Under the pieces are notes generated by a model. The model did no database searches, had not been told where the DNA came from, and was given only the letters and a program-made list of their open reading frames with translations. Both the position numbers and the translations under genes were made by a program. Positions 56,356 through 64,000 of a stretch of 64,000 nt of DNA are shown piece by piece (position 1 is the first letter of the stretch; every line of letters starts with the position of its first letter). The DNA is from Pontibacter amylolyticus (GTDB taxonomy: Bacteria > Bacteroidota > Bacteroidia > Cytophagales > Hymenobacteraceae), in contig NZ_BMFP01000009.1 in NCBI RefSeq assembly GCF_014638845.1, positions 1 through 64,000 of the forward strand, in the 5' to 3' direction.

Positions 56356-56375
56356 AACGCTCAACACGTGACTAT

Positions 56376-57107
56376 TTAATAGATACGCTGCTCAACACCC
56401 GCCATCACACGGCCACAGTGCTCGCATACGATCACTTTCTTCTGGGCGGCAATGTCCGCCTGGCGCTGAGGAGGCACTGTGTTAAAGCAACCACCGCAGG
56501 CATCACGCTTCACCAGTACCACGGCCAGGCCGTTGCGTACGTTCTTGCGGATACGGTTATAAGCAGTCAGAAGGCGCTCCTCGATTTGGCTGGCGGCTGA
56601 CTCGCGGTCTTTCTCCAGGTTCTTTTCCTCTTCTTCGCTCTCGGCTACGATCTGGTCAAGCTCGTGCTTCTTGGTGTCAAGGTCTTTGCGGCGCTCTTCC
56701 AGGCGGTTTTTCGTGCCTTCGATCTCATTGATCTTCTGCTCGATCTGGTAGTGGGCTTCTTTGATTTTTTTCTCTGCGATCTGGATCTCCAGTTTCTGTA
56801 GCTCGATTTCTTTGGTGATGGCGTCGTACTCGCGGTTGTTGCGGACGTTCGTTTGCTGGTCTTCGTATTTGCGGATCAGACCTTCGGCGTCTTTGATGGA
56901 CTGCTTGCGTTGTGCAATGCTGTCGTTGAGTGCGGCCACTTCATCGTCAAACTTACGAACCCTTACCTCATAGCCCTCAATTTCATCTTCGAGGTCCTGA
57001 ACCTCTTCTGGCAAATCGCCTCTTACTCGTCTGATCTCGTCAAGCTGCGAATCGATACTCTGAAGCTTTAGCAGTGCTTCTAATTTGCTGGCTACCGTAC
57101 TTTCCAT
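56376..57107 (-). CDS. Coiled-coil C4 zinc-ribbon protein
   Basis: A 243-residue protein with a long antiparallel coiled coil (residues 5-190) and a C-terminal zinc ribbon: CGGCFNTVPPQRQ and CEHCGRVMAG supply CxxC...CxxC. It belongs to the widespread C4-type zinc-ribbon family, often encoded beside Nif3-like proteins, as here (8 bp gap). Its function is unsettled. Confidence 0.9.
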   Translation of the reverse strand: MESTVASKLEALLKLQSIDSQLDEIRRVRGDLPEEVQDLEDEIEGYEVRVRKFDDEVAALNDSIAQRKQSIKDAEGLIRKYEDQQTNVRNNREYDAITKEIELQKLEIQIAEKKIKEAHYQIEQKINEIEGTKNRLEERRKDLDTKKHELDQIVAESEEEEKNLEKDRESAASQIEERLLTAYNRIRKNVRNGLAVVLVKRDACGGCFNTVPPQRQADIAAQKKVIVCEHCGRVMAGVEQRIY

Positions 57108-57115
57108 GTAGTTAA

Positions 57116-58222
57116 TTAGGTGTATCTGATAGGGTTTGTGTTTACTTCTGATAAATAGACTGCAAAATTAGCAAAGTTTTTGGAAATTGTATCATAAAAA
57201 ATCTCCTTTGTGAATACCTCACTTTCATAGTGCCCGATGTCGGCAATGAGCAGCTTGCCTTCCGCGTCGAAGAACTCGTGGTACTTCACGTCGGCCGTCA
57301 CATAGGCGTCTGCTCCCTGCCGGATCGCGTCCTTGATCAGGAAGCTGCCCGATCCGCCGCAAACCGCCACCCGCTTGATTTTTTTGTCTCCCACGGGAGT
57401 ATAGCGAATTACCGACAGTTGCATGTGCTGCTTCAGGTAGGTCAGGAAATCCTGCTCTGTCATAGGTGTCTCCAATTCCCCGATCATCCCGATGCCGACT
57501 TCCTGGTTGCCGTTTTCGAGCAGGGTCAGGTAGTGCGCAACCTCTTCGTAGGGATGCGCCTCCAGCAGGGCCTGCATGATGCGCTGCTGTTTGAAGGCGG
57601 GGAAAATAACTTCCACCCGGTTTTCCTGTACCTGCTCCGGTTTGCCCGGCTTGCCTATGGTCGGGGCCGCGTTATCGGAGGGAAGGAAGCGGCCGGTGCC
57701 CTGTACCTGGAAACTACAGTCGCTGTACTCGCCGATCTGACCGGCTCCGGCTTTATGAATGGCGTCCAGCACTTCGTCCGTATTTTCAACAGGGACAAAA
57801 AAAGCCAGCTGCATCAGCGTGTGCGGCTTGGAGGTGAGCAAACGGGTGTTCTGCAGCTTCAGCTTTTCCGCGATCTTGGCATTGACTCCATTGTGCACAC
57901 TGTCCAGGTTGGTGTGACAGGCGTAGATGGCAATGTTGTTTTGGATGGCCTTAATGATGGTGCGCTCCACGTAGTTCCGACCGGTCAGGCTTTTGAGGCC
58001 TTTGAAGATGACCGGGTGATGCGCTACGATTAGATTACAGCCTTTGGCAAGGGCTTCTTCAACAACAGCTTCAGTGCAGTCCAGGGTCAGCAGCACGCCT
58101 ATCACAGTGTCGCTGGCATGGCCGGTCTGCAGGCCGGAGTTGTCGTAGCTTTCCTGGTAGGGGATGGGAGCGTACTGCTCGAGTACCTTTATAACGTCGC
58201 CAATGGTGGTGTTCTCTTTCAT
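57116..58222 (-). CDS. Nif3-like dinuclear metal centre protein (YqfO type)
   Basis: A 368-residue protein of the Nif3/YqfO family. Metal-site motifs are LIVAHHPVIFKGLKSL, YACHTNLDSVHNGVN and DIGHYESE; a PII-like insert (about 130-240) splits the domain, as in YqfO. The family is hexameric and has been annotated as GTP cyclohydrolase I type 2, without firm proof. It is the first gene of a run with the zinc-ribbon protein. Confidence 0.9.
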   Translation of the reverse strand: MKENTTIGDVIKVLEQYAPIPYQESYDNSGLQTGHASDTVIGVLLTLDCTEAVVEEALAKGCNLIVAHHPVIFKGLKSLTGRNYVERTIIKAIQNNIAIYACHTNLDSVHNGVNAKIAEKLKLQNTRLLTSKPHTLMQLAFFVPVENTDEVLDAIHKAGAGQIGEYSDCSFQVQGTGRFLPSDNAAPTIGKPGKPEQVQENRVEVIFPAFKQQRIMQALLEAHPYEEVAHYLTLLENGNQEVGIGMIGELETPMTEQDFLTYLKQHMQLSVIRYTPVGDKKIKRVAVCGGSGSFLIKDAIRQGADAYVTADVKYHEFFDAEGKLLIADIGHYESEVFTKEIFYDTISKNFANFAVYLSEVNTNPIRYT

Positions 58223-58277
58223 ACTGCTTCTGCTTTTGAAAACACCAAATTACGAAGATCAGGACAGCCCTGAAAAT

Positions 58278-58736
58278 TTAAAGCACCTGGAGTTGCAGAT
58301 AGCCTGTATCCGGCTGGCGTTTGAGCTCTTTGCCGTTGAAGTAAAAGGCGGAGTAGGTATAGTCGGTGTAGCACTTGCCCCGGCTCACGGTATAGGCAAT
58401 GTCGAGCGTGTCCGTGTTCTGGCTGTTGAGGCGCAGCAGCATACGCACCCTCGACTTGGTATACATAACCGGATAGGTTTCGAAGATCAGGTTATTCACC
58501 TTTTCGTCGGTGCCTGTAAACAGGTAGTTAAAGGGTTCCCCATCCAGTATCAGTTGAATAGAGTCGGGGTGCATGCCGGCACTGGGGTTGTTGAACGGAC
58601 TGCTGCCAGAGGCATCCACCAGGTAGAAGGAGACAGGTGCCGGCGGGTCAGAACGCATCGTGGCGCAGGGGGAGCAGGCCGCTGCACCGAGCAACAGCGA
58701 GAGCACTATACAGGCAATGGTACGGTTCGTTTTCAT
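58278..58736 (-). CDS. Small lipoprotein of unknown function
   Basis: A 152-residue lipoprotein (lipobox GAAAC, Cys21) I do not recognise. The mature domain is probably all beta (FYLVDASGSSPFNNPSAG, DSIQLILDGEPFNYLF, MLLRLNSQNTDTLDIAYTV) and contains single Cys residues. It precedes the Nif3-like gene with a 55-bp gap, on the same strand. Confidence 0.72.
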   Translation of the reverse strand: MKTNRTIACIVLSLLLGAAACSPCATMRSDPPAPVSFYLVDASGSSPFNNPSAGMHPDSIQLILDGEPFNYLFTGTDEKVNNLIFETYPVMYTKSRVRMLLRLNSQNTDTLDIAYTVSRGKCYTDYTYSAFYFNGKELKRQPDTGYLQLQVL

Positions 58737-58829
58737 GTGAAGGAGGTTGGGTCGGATAATGTCGGTACTAAATATAGTATATTCAATGTATAAGAACCAA
58801 GTACAAACGCTGCTTTGCGCATATTTCTA

Positions 58830-58837
58830 TACCTTTG
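58830..58837 (+). promoter_or_regulatory. Candidate -7 element for lpxK
   Basis: TACCTTTG matches TAnnTTTG and overlaps a TATACCT motif copy, 19 bases before the lpxK ATG. The nearest TTTG upstream is too close (12 bases), so confidence is low. Confidence 0.35.
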
Positions 58838-58856
58838 CAAGGAATAGCTGCCCCCT

Positions 58857-59930
58857 ATGACTGTTTTGCGCTACCTCTTATGGCCTTTTTCGATCCTCTA
58901 CAGCACCATCATGCTGCTGCGGAACTGGCTTTACGACAAAGGCTGGCTGCGATCCGAGCAATTTGATCTGCCTGTTATCTCGGTTGGCAACCTGACGGTG
59001 GGGGGCACTGGCAAAACACCGCATGTCGAATACCTGCTGCGGCTAATGACCGATAAAAAAACGGCCGTGCTGAGCAGAGGCTACCGGAGGAAAAGCAAGG
59101 GTTTTGTGCTGGCTGATGAACGCGCGACATCCGAAACGCTGGGAGACGAGCCTTTTCAGTACCATCGCGATTTTCCGGATGCACTGGTGGCCGTATCCGA
59201 AAGTAGACCCGCAGGTATAGCCCAGCTGCTTCACATTCAACCTGCCATGGAGGTTGTGCTCCTGGATGATGCCATGCAGCACCGGCCTGTCCGACCTTCG
59301 CTGAACCTGATGTTGACGGACTACGGACGCCTGTTTTACAAAGATCACGTATTGCCAACCGGTTTGCTGCGGGAACCACGGCAGGGCGCCCGACGGGCGG
59401 ATGCCGTCATCGTGACCAAGTGTCCGGCTGATTTGACTCAAGCTCAATTAACTGACATTACCAGGCAGGTACACAGGTATAGCCGACCCGACACGCCGGT
59501 TTTCTTCAGCGCATTTCGTTATGGAAATCCGGTAGGTATAGGCAATGCAGAAGAGCTTACGAAACGGGTGGTGCTGCTGACAGGTATAGCCAATGCTGCA
59601 CCGCTGCTGCGTCACTTGACTGATAAGGGTTACGAAGTGGTACAGCACCTGGCGTTTGCGGATCACTACAGCTATACCTTAGCCGATCTGGAGAAGCTGA
59701 AAGTTTTACTGGAGCAGGAGCAGGGTCAAGGTCTAAGCATCATCACGACCCGGAAAGATGCTGTGAAGTTAACTGATAGGGCGTTGGCAGCTCATACCAG
59801 CCAGTTGCCCATTTTTTATGTGCCTATTGAGGTATATTTTTTGCAGCAGGGGGAGGCGTTTGATGCGTTGATCAGGCAGCACCTCCGTTCTTATGAAGCG
59901 GCAAAATCTATTGAAACGGATAAAATTTAA
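58857..59930 (+). CDS. lpxK: Tetraacyldisaccharide 4'-kinase
   Basis: A 357-residue LpxK. It has an N-terminal membrane-anchoring helix, Walker A VGNLTVGGTGKTPHVEYLL near residue 45, the SRGYRRKSKGF segment and the Walker-B-like LLDDAMQHRPV. It phosphorylates the 4' position of the lipid A precursor. It carries many copies of AGGTATA in different reading frames. The nearby porin and LptE fit an LPS-bearing outer membrane. Confidence 0.96.
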   Translation: MTVLRYLLWPFSILYSTIMLLRNWLYDKGWLRSEQFDLPVISVGNLTVGGTGKTPHVEYLLRLMTDKKTAVLSRGYRRKSKGFVLADERATSETLGDEPFQYHRDFPDALVAVSESRPAGIAQLLHIQPAMEVVLLDDAMQHRPVRPSLNLMLTDYGRLFYKDHVLPTGLLREPRQGARRADAVIVTKCPADLTQAQLTDITRQVHRYSRPDTPVFFSAFRYGNPVGIGNAEELTKRVVLLTGIANAAPLLRHLTDKGYEVVQHLAFADHYSYTLADLEKLKVLLEQEQGQGLSIITTRKDAVKLTDRALAAHTSQLPIFYVPIEVYFLQQGEAFDALIRQHLRSYEAAKSIETDKI

Positions 59931-59984
59931 ACGAATGCACCTGATACTTCCTGTCAGTACGTATACGGGTTGCACGAAAATCAC

Positions 59985-59992
59985 TAATTTTG
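59985..59992 (+). promoter_or_regulatory. Candidate -7 element right at the porin start
   Basis: TAATTTTG matches TAnnTTTG and ends 4 bases before the GTG start of the porin gene. If used, transcription would begin at or next to the start codon, giving a leaderless message. Confidence 0.3.
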
Positions 59993-59996
59993 GCTT

Positions 59997-61880
59997 GTGA
60001 AAAGTAAGCTCTTAGCAGTAATATGGCTCCTGGTGGGTCTGGCTGGTGCCGCGCAGGCGCAGTCCCAGATCATTGACGACACAACGAAAGCGCTCTTCAG
60101 TCCTAAAACAACCCTGCAGTTGTTTGAAAACGACGTGTTGGAAGGACGCTACCTCTTGCAGCGCATTGATACCAGCATCAACAACATGCAAAACGAACGT
60201 TTCTGGTATCAGGACACGGCCTATTTTCAGCATCTGGGCAATGTGGGCACCGCTTCCAAACCTATCCTTTTCAGAGTACCGAACAAGATCGGCGCCCGCC
60301 TGGGTAAAAACGTGTTTGACCGCTACGCCTATGACCCGCGCCGCATCAACTATTATGACACGCGTTCTCCCTACTCCCATATCTATTATGTTCAGGGACA
60401 GCGTGGTGAGCAGATTTTCGAGGCTACACATGCCCGCAACATCACCCCGCGCTGGAATGCCGGTGTGGCTTACCAGATCATTTCCGGTAACAGGCAGATC
60501 GGGCCTGGTTTAACCAATCGGGATGGCATCCTGAGCAGCCAGGCGGTGAAGGCTTTTACCCATTACCGCTCAGAGGACGAGAAATACCACCTTTTTGCCA
60601 ATTTCACCCATCTCAACCATGAGCAGATCGAGTTTGGAGGTATAATAGATGAGGAGGCGAACCGCTTTCTTTTTCAGCAGGCGACTACTAACCTGAACCA
60701 GGCATCCACACGCGAGCTCCGCAACAACTACCACCTGCTGCACATGTACAAACTGGCGGGCGAGAATCTGAAACTCTTCCATAGCTTTGACTGGGGCAGC
60801 CAAAACAATATTTTTCAGGATGATGCTATTCCAAGACAGGCAAATGAAGAACGTACGCCTGTTTTTTACCCACGCGTGCTTTCGGGGCTTAACCGAACGG
60901 ATGACCGCAGCGCTTACCGCGAAATGGAGAATGTGGCGGGCGTAACGGGCAACAACAAAATCTCTTTTTACAAAGCCTACGCCAAGTTCCGAAACTCCAA
61001 ATTGGATTATAGGGTGCTAAGCACAGTAGACCAGAGTTCGACTGCTGAGCTATACAAAGAAGAAAGCAATAGCCTGAACCAGTTGTTTGTAGGTGGTGAG
61101 TTCCGGCTCATGTACAAGCAGGCGCTGCTGTCCTTTGACGGGGAGTTTCAGATGACGAACGACTATAAAGTTGGCGCTACTGCCAAACTAGGCCCTCTGC
61201 AGGGGCATGTTAGCCGTATCCTGCGTTCACCTTCTCTTGTGGAGCAGCGTTTGATCAGTAACCACTTTGACTGGATCAACTATTTTAACAACTCGGTAAC
61301 CGATCGCCTGGAGGCAACCTTTGCCAGCAAGCTGGGCGAGCGTCAGTTTGTGCGGCTGACCGGTCACTTCAACCACATCAAGCGCCACATTTACTTCGAT
61401 ACGCTTGCCGTGCCTGCGCAGTATGCAGACAATCAGCAGGTGTTTGGGGTTGAGTTGCAGCACCACATTCGTTTCGGCAAGATGCACTTCGAAAACTTTA
61501 TTGCCTATACCAATACCAGCGAAGCCCCCGTTATCCGCATACCGGAGTGGCTCTTCGACTCCAAGCTTTACTTTGAGGGGGCATTGTTTAGAAGAGCGCT
61601 GATAGGACAGTTCGGAGTACAGGTATACACACCAACAAGTTACATGGCCGATGCCTACATGCCGGTGACGCAGCAATTCCATTTGCAGAATGGCTTTACC
61701 ATTGAGCCCTACCCGATAGCGGATGTGTTCATCACAGCGGATATCAAGAGCCTGAACGTGTTTCTGAAGATGTCGAACATCGCTTCCGATCTGACAGCGC
61801 CCGGTTACTTTACCACGCCCTACTATCCGGGTATGCGGACGAGCTTTGTGTTCGGCATCAAGTGGATGTTCTTCGATTAA
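59997..61880 (+). CDS. Putative porin (Porin_10 type)
   Basis: A 627-residue outer-membrane barrel. The GTG start gives a clean signal peptide (MKSKLLAVIWLLVGLAGAAQ, cut after AQAQ). The body matches Bacteroidota putative porins: FWYQDTAYFQHLGNVGTASKPILF, FDRYAYDPRRINYYDTRSPYSHIYYVQGQRGEQIFEATHARNITP and an aromatic C-terminus ending FD. It probably forms a large barrel. The transported solute is unknown. It is followed directly by miaE. Confidence 0.88.
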   Translation: MKSKLLAVIWLLVGLAGAAQAQSQIIDDTTKALFSPKTTLQLFENDVLEGRYLLQRIDTSINNMQNERFWYQDTAYFQHLGNVGTASKPILFRVPNKIGARLGKNVFDRYAYDPRRINYYDTRSPYSHIYYVQGQRGEQIFEATHARNITPRWNAGVAYQIISGNRQIGPGLTNRDGILSSQAVKAFTHYRSEDEKYHLFANFTHLNHEQIEFGGIIDEEANRFLFQQATTNLNQASTRELRNNYHLLHMYKLAGENLKLFHSFDWGSQNNIFQDDAIPRQANEERTPVFYPRVLSGLNRTDDRSAYREMENVAGVTGNNKISFYKAYAKFRNSKLDYRVLSTVDQSSTAELYKEESNSLNQLFVGGEFRLMYKQALLSFDGEFQMTNDYKVGATAKLGPLQGHVSRILRSPSLVEQRLISNHFDWINYFNNSVTDRLEATFASKLGERQFVRLTGHFNHIKRHIYFDTLAVPAQYADNQQVFGVELQHHIRFGKMHFENFIAYTNTSEAPVIRIPEWLFDSKLYFEGALFRRALIGQFGVQVYTPTSYMADAYMPVTQQFHLQNGFTIEPYPIADVFITADIKSLNVFLKMSNIASDLTAPGYFTTPYYPGMRTSFVFGIKWMFFD

Positions 61881-61894
61881 TTGATTTTTTACCT

Positions 61895-62500
61895 ATGTCT
61901 TCCCAATTCACCAAAACCATTCTGCGCCTGCAACTCCCGACAGACCCACGTTGGGTGAATATTGCCGAAAAAAACATCGAAGAGATTCTGGTAGACCACG
62001 CTTACTGCGAGCAGAAAGCGGCGACTTCAGGTATTTCGTTGATCGTGAAATACCCGGACAAAACACGTCTGGTGGAAGAAATGACGGACCTGGTAGCCGA
62101 GGAGTGGAGCCACTTCGAGCGTGTGCTGGCAGAATTGAAAAAGCGTGGCTGGGGACTGGGGCGCAACCGTCCTGACGAGTATGTGGTGGAACTAACCAAA
62201 CACATCCGGAAAGGAGGCCTGCGCGAAAGACAGCTGATGGACCACCTGTTGGTCAATGCCCTGATCGAAGCCCGCAGCTGCGAGCGCTTCAAATTACTCT
62301 GGAAAAACATACAGGACGAGGACCTGCAGAAATTCTACTACGAACTGATGGTTTCAGAAGCCGGCCACTACGTGAGCTTTGTGAAACTGGCAAAGGAGTA
62401 CATGCCTGCTGATGTGGTGGACGCCCGCCTGAAAGAACTGCTCGAGATTGAAGCCGAGATCATCCGGAACCTGGAACCCCGCCCAGACAGGATGCATTAA
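61895..62500 (+). CDS. miaE: tRNA-(ms2io6A37) hydroxylase MiaE
   Basis: A 201-residue non-haem di-iron hydroxylase, from the ATG at 61895 (the longer open frame overlaps the porin stop and is rejected). Ferritin-like ligands are spaced as in MiaE: EILVDHAYCEQKA, EEWSHFERVLAEL, EARSCERFKLL and SEAGHYVSFVKLA. It hydroxylates ms2i6A37, the product of MiaB encoded near 52 kb, using O2. Gene spacing to the porin is 14 bp, so transcription may be shared. Confidence 0.93.
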   Translation: MSSQFTKTILRLQLPTDPRWVNIAEKNIEEILVDHAYCEQKAATSGISLIVKYPDKTRLVEEMTDLVAEEWSHFERVLAELKKRGWGLGRNRPDEYVVELTKHIRKGGLRERQLMDHLLVNALIEARSCERFKLLWKNIQDEDLQKFYYELMVSEAGHYVSFVKLAKEYMPADVVDARLKELLEIEAEIIRNLEPRPDRMH

Positions 62501-62647
62501 GTTACTGTCCATCAGAAACTTTCTATGTTTGGCCATGTAATTACATCCGCCTACTTCGTTTATTTTAATTAATTATAATTTGGTTCATACTAATTGATTC
62601 GAGAAGAGTATACTTTATCTATGTATAACCTCTCAAATCAATTAATT

Positions 62648-64000
62648 ATGAAACAAGCTTACTGTATTTTACTTGCTCTGCTTATTGTATGCTTAAGTAG
62701 GGAACAAGGCTTAGCGCAAAGTAAAAGCCGGGTTGGAAAGGCTGCTGAGATTTCCCAACTCTACAAAAGCAAAGCAAACGTAAAACAATCCCAGCGTTCC
62801 ACCGCTCCTGAGGTACGCCATCAACTACCTGGTAACAAATCCATTGCTCTATCTATCCGCAAGAGTAAAAGCGAAAGGAGCGGCGAGATCTATTACGGGG
62901 AAGTTGCCAATGCTCCTAATAGTAAATTCTTCCTGAAAGTATCAGACAATCGGGTGACAGGTGATATTATGATGCCTGATCAGAAACGCTATTACCGATT
63001 TAAGACAGAGCTGAACGGCGATGTATACCTGCAGGAAGAGCCTATTGACAAAGTGCTTTGTGTTGACTACAGGCAGCATCATGAGGCTGAGTCAGGGCGT
63101 AGCGATAATGCAATGGGCGCGGCTACACTGCAAGTTCCAAGCCTCGAAAGTCTGCCCGGAGCCACAGCCGTTGTGCTGCTTGATTATGATGGGCATTATG
63201 TAGACGGCACACTTTGGAACGATATGTTCAATAGCGGTAATCCCATTGATGCAATGCCCATGTACTACAGCGAGTTAGAGATAAAAGCTATGTGGGCCCT
63301 GATCAGTGCAGACTTCAGCGCATTTGATGTCAACATCACAACTAGTGAGGAGGTATTCAACCGGGCACCTGTCAACAGACGTGGAAGAGTCATATTCACG
63401 CCGACAAATTATTTTTCTCCTGGAGATGGTGGTCGTGCTTACATCGGCTCTTTTACCTTTGGAGGCGGTATTTGGGGAGAAACACCTAGTTTCGTCTGGA
63501 ATACAGGAGTGGTAAATGGTGGGAATACGGCTTCCCATGAGATTGGGCACATGCTATACTTGTTGCACGATGGAAGAACTTCGCCGGCAGAAGAATACTA
63601 CTACGGAAACGGAAGTTGGGCACCCATTATGGGAGCAGCCTTTATTCCGTTTGCTCAATGGAGTAAGGGGGATTATCCATTTGCCAATAACACAGAGGAT
63701 GATCTGGCTATAATTGCCACACGCAATGGTTTCGGGTATCGAACGGATGATCATGGCGACCATCCTAAAGCGTCTTCTGTTTTAGAGACTGATGGGGCAG
63801 GGGTGGTCTTGCCGGCCTCAAATGTAGGGAACATCAGCACTTCAAATGATATAGATGTATTTTCATTTGAAACCACCGGTGGTTTAGTTAATCTGCGCGT
63901 ACAGCCAACTGGGGAATATTCTAATCTAAACCCTTTGCTTGTACTGCGGAGTGAGAGCGGCCAGGTGATAAGGGTACATGACGTGGGGCAGCCTTATGTC
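62648..64000 (+). CDS. Secreted metzincin-type zinc protease (3' truncated by window)
   Basis: An open frame of 451 codons runs off the window end. It has a signal peptide (MKQAYCILLALLIVC..., cut after GLAQ), a propeptide-like basic region and a catalytic domain with HEIGHMLYLLHDG at residues 297-309, the HExxHxxxxxHD signature of metzincins. A Met-turn-like WAPIMG lies about 20 residues later. After it, a beta-rich segment (ISTSNDIDVFSFETTGGLVNLRVQP) resembles a PPC domain. Nutrient or host-protein degradation is inferred. A type IX secretion tail may lie beyond the edge. Confidence 0.82.
   Translation, partial: MKQAYCILLALLIVCLSREQGLAQSKSRVGKAAEISQLYKSKANVKQSQRSTAPEVRHQLPGNKSIALSIRKSKSERSGEIYYGEVANAPNSKFFLKVSDNRVTGDIMMPDQKRYYRFKTELNGDVYLQEEPIDKVLCVDYRQHHEAESGRSDNAMGAATLQVPSLESLPGATAVVLLDYDGHYVDGTLWNDMFNSGNPIDAMPMYYSELEIKAMWALISADFSAFDVNITTSEEVFNRAPVNRRGRVIFTPTNYFSPGDGGRAYIGSFTFGGGIWGETPSFVWNTGVVNGGNTASHEIGHMLYLLHDGRTSPAEEYYYGNGSWAPIMGAAFIPFAQWSKGDYPFANNTEDDLAIIATRNGFGYRTDDHGDHPKASSVLETDGAGVVLPASNVGNISTSNDIDVFSFETTGGLVNLRVQPTGEYSNLNPLLVLRSESGQVIRVHDVGQPYV

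Overview
The window looks like chromosomal DNA of a member of the Bacteroidota, most likely a Cytophagales/Hymenobacteraceae bacterium of the Pontibacter type. This is inferred from gene content and order, not from a database search. The supporting signs are the minus-strand block miaB - sigma54-type activator - lptE - TPR protein - secG, a Porin_10-like outer-membrane protein, a DUF4159 protein, AT-rich intergenic DNA with TAnnTTTG-type -7 elements, and weak Shine-Dalgarno signals. No rRNA, prophage, CRISPR array, IS transposase or replication origin is visible. Three tandem tRNA-Asp genes are present.

Layout. 1-3.4 kb: a TATAGG hexamer array, a sirtuin and topA. 3.5-14.1 kb: a SixA-like phosphatase, then a same-strand chemosensory cluster (ParA-like ATPase, a 1521-residue soluble receptor with about 23 HAMP-like units, CheW, CheY, CheB with a degenerate receiver, CheA, CheC). 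14.2-16.6 kb: polyamine genes (fused SpeD-SpeE, then an overlapping agmatinase). 16.7-27.1 kb: a holin-like membrane protein, a Cys-rich four-helix protein, RecQ, a subtilisin-like lipoprotein, a XRE-S24 regulator, pirin, RmuC, an HD hydrolase, an unknown protein and a DUF481-like barrel. 27.4-29.5 kb: fcl and gmd for GDP-L-fucose. 29.5-30.3 kb: a second hexamer array and three tRNA-Asp genes. 30.4-35.1 kb: accA, an MBL-fold hydrolase, patatin, an outer-membrane barrel, an acyltransferase and an MmcQ-like protein. 35.2-44.6 kb: smc, unknowns, rsmE, pckA and a POT peptide transporter. 44.7-46.0 kb: two tandem paralogous lipoproteins of very different base composition. 46.2-53.5 kb: groEL-groES, then secG to miaB. 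53.5-58.7 kb: pabB, a TPR protein, a zinc-ribbon protein, a Nif3-like protein and a lipoprotein. 58.8-64 kb: lpxK, a porin, miaE and a metzincin-type protease cut by the window end.

Two things stand out. First, the ParA/poly-HAMP cluster looks like a cytoplasmic chemosensory array: the receptor has no membrane segment, CheB seems unable to be phosphorylated at the usual Asp, no CheR is present, and CheA lacks a recognisable P2 domain. Second, the short motif AGGTATA/TATACCT is strongly over-represented across the whole window, in genes (all reading frames), in intergenic DNA and in terminator stems, and the two hexamer arrays are built from it. It behaves like a highly iterated or uptake-signal-like DNA word.

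Pathway links inside the window: agmatinase and SpeD-SpeE give putrescine and spermidine; fcl and gmd give GDP-fucose; miaB and miaE act successively on tRNA adenosine 37; lpxK and lptE serve lipopolysaccharide; recQ, rmuC, topA and smc serve DNA maintenance.
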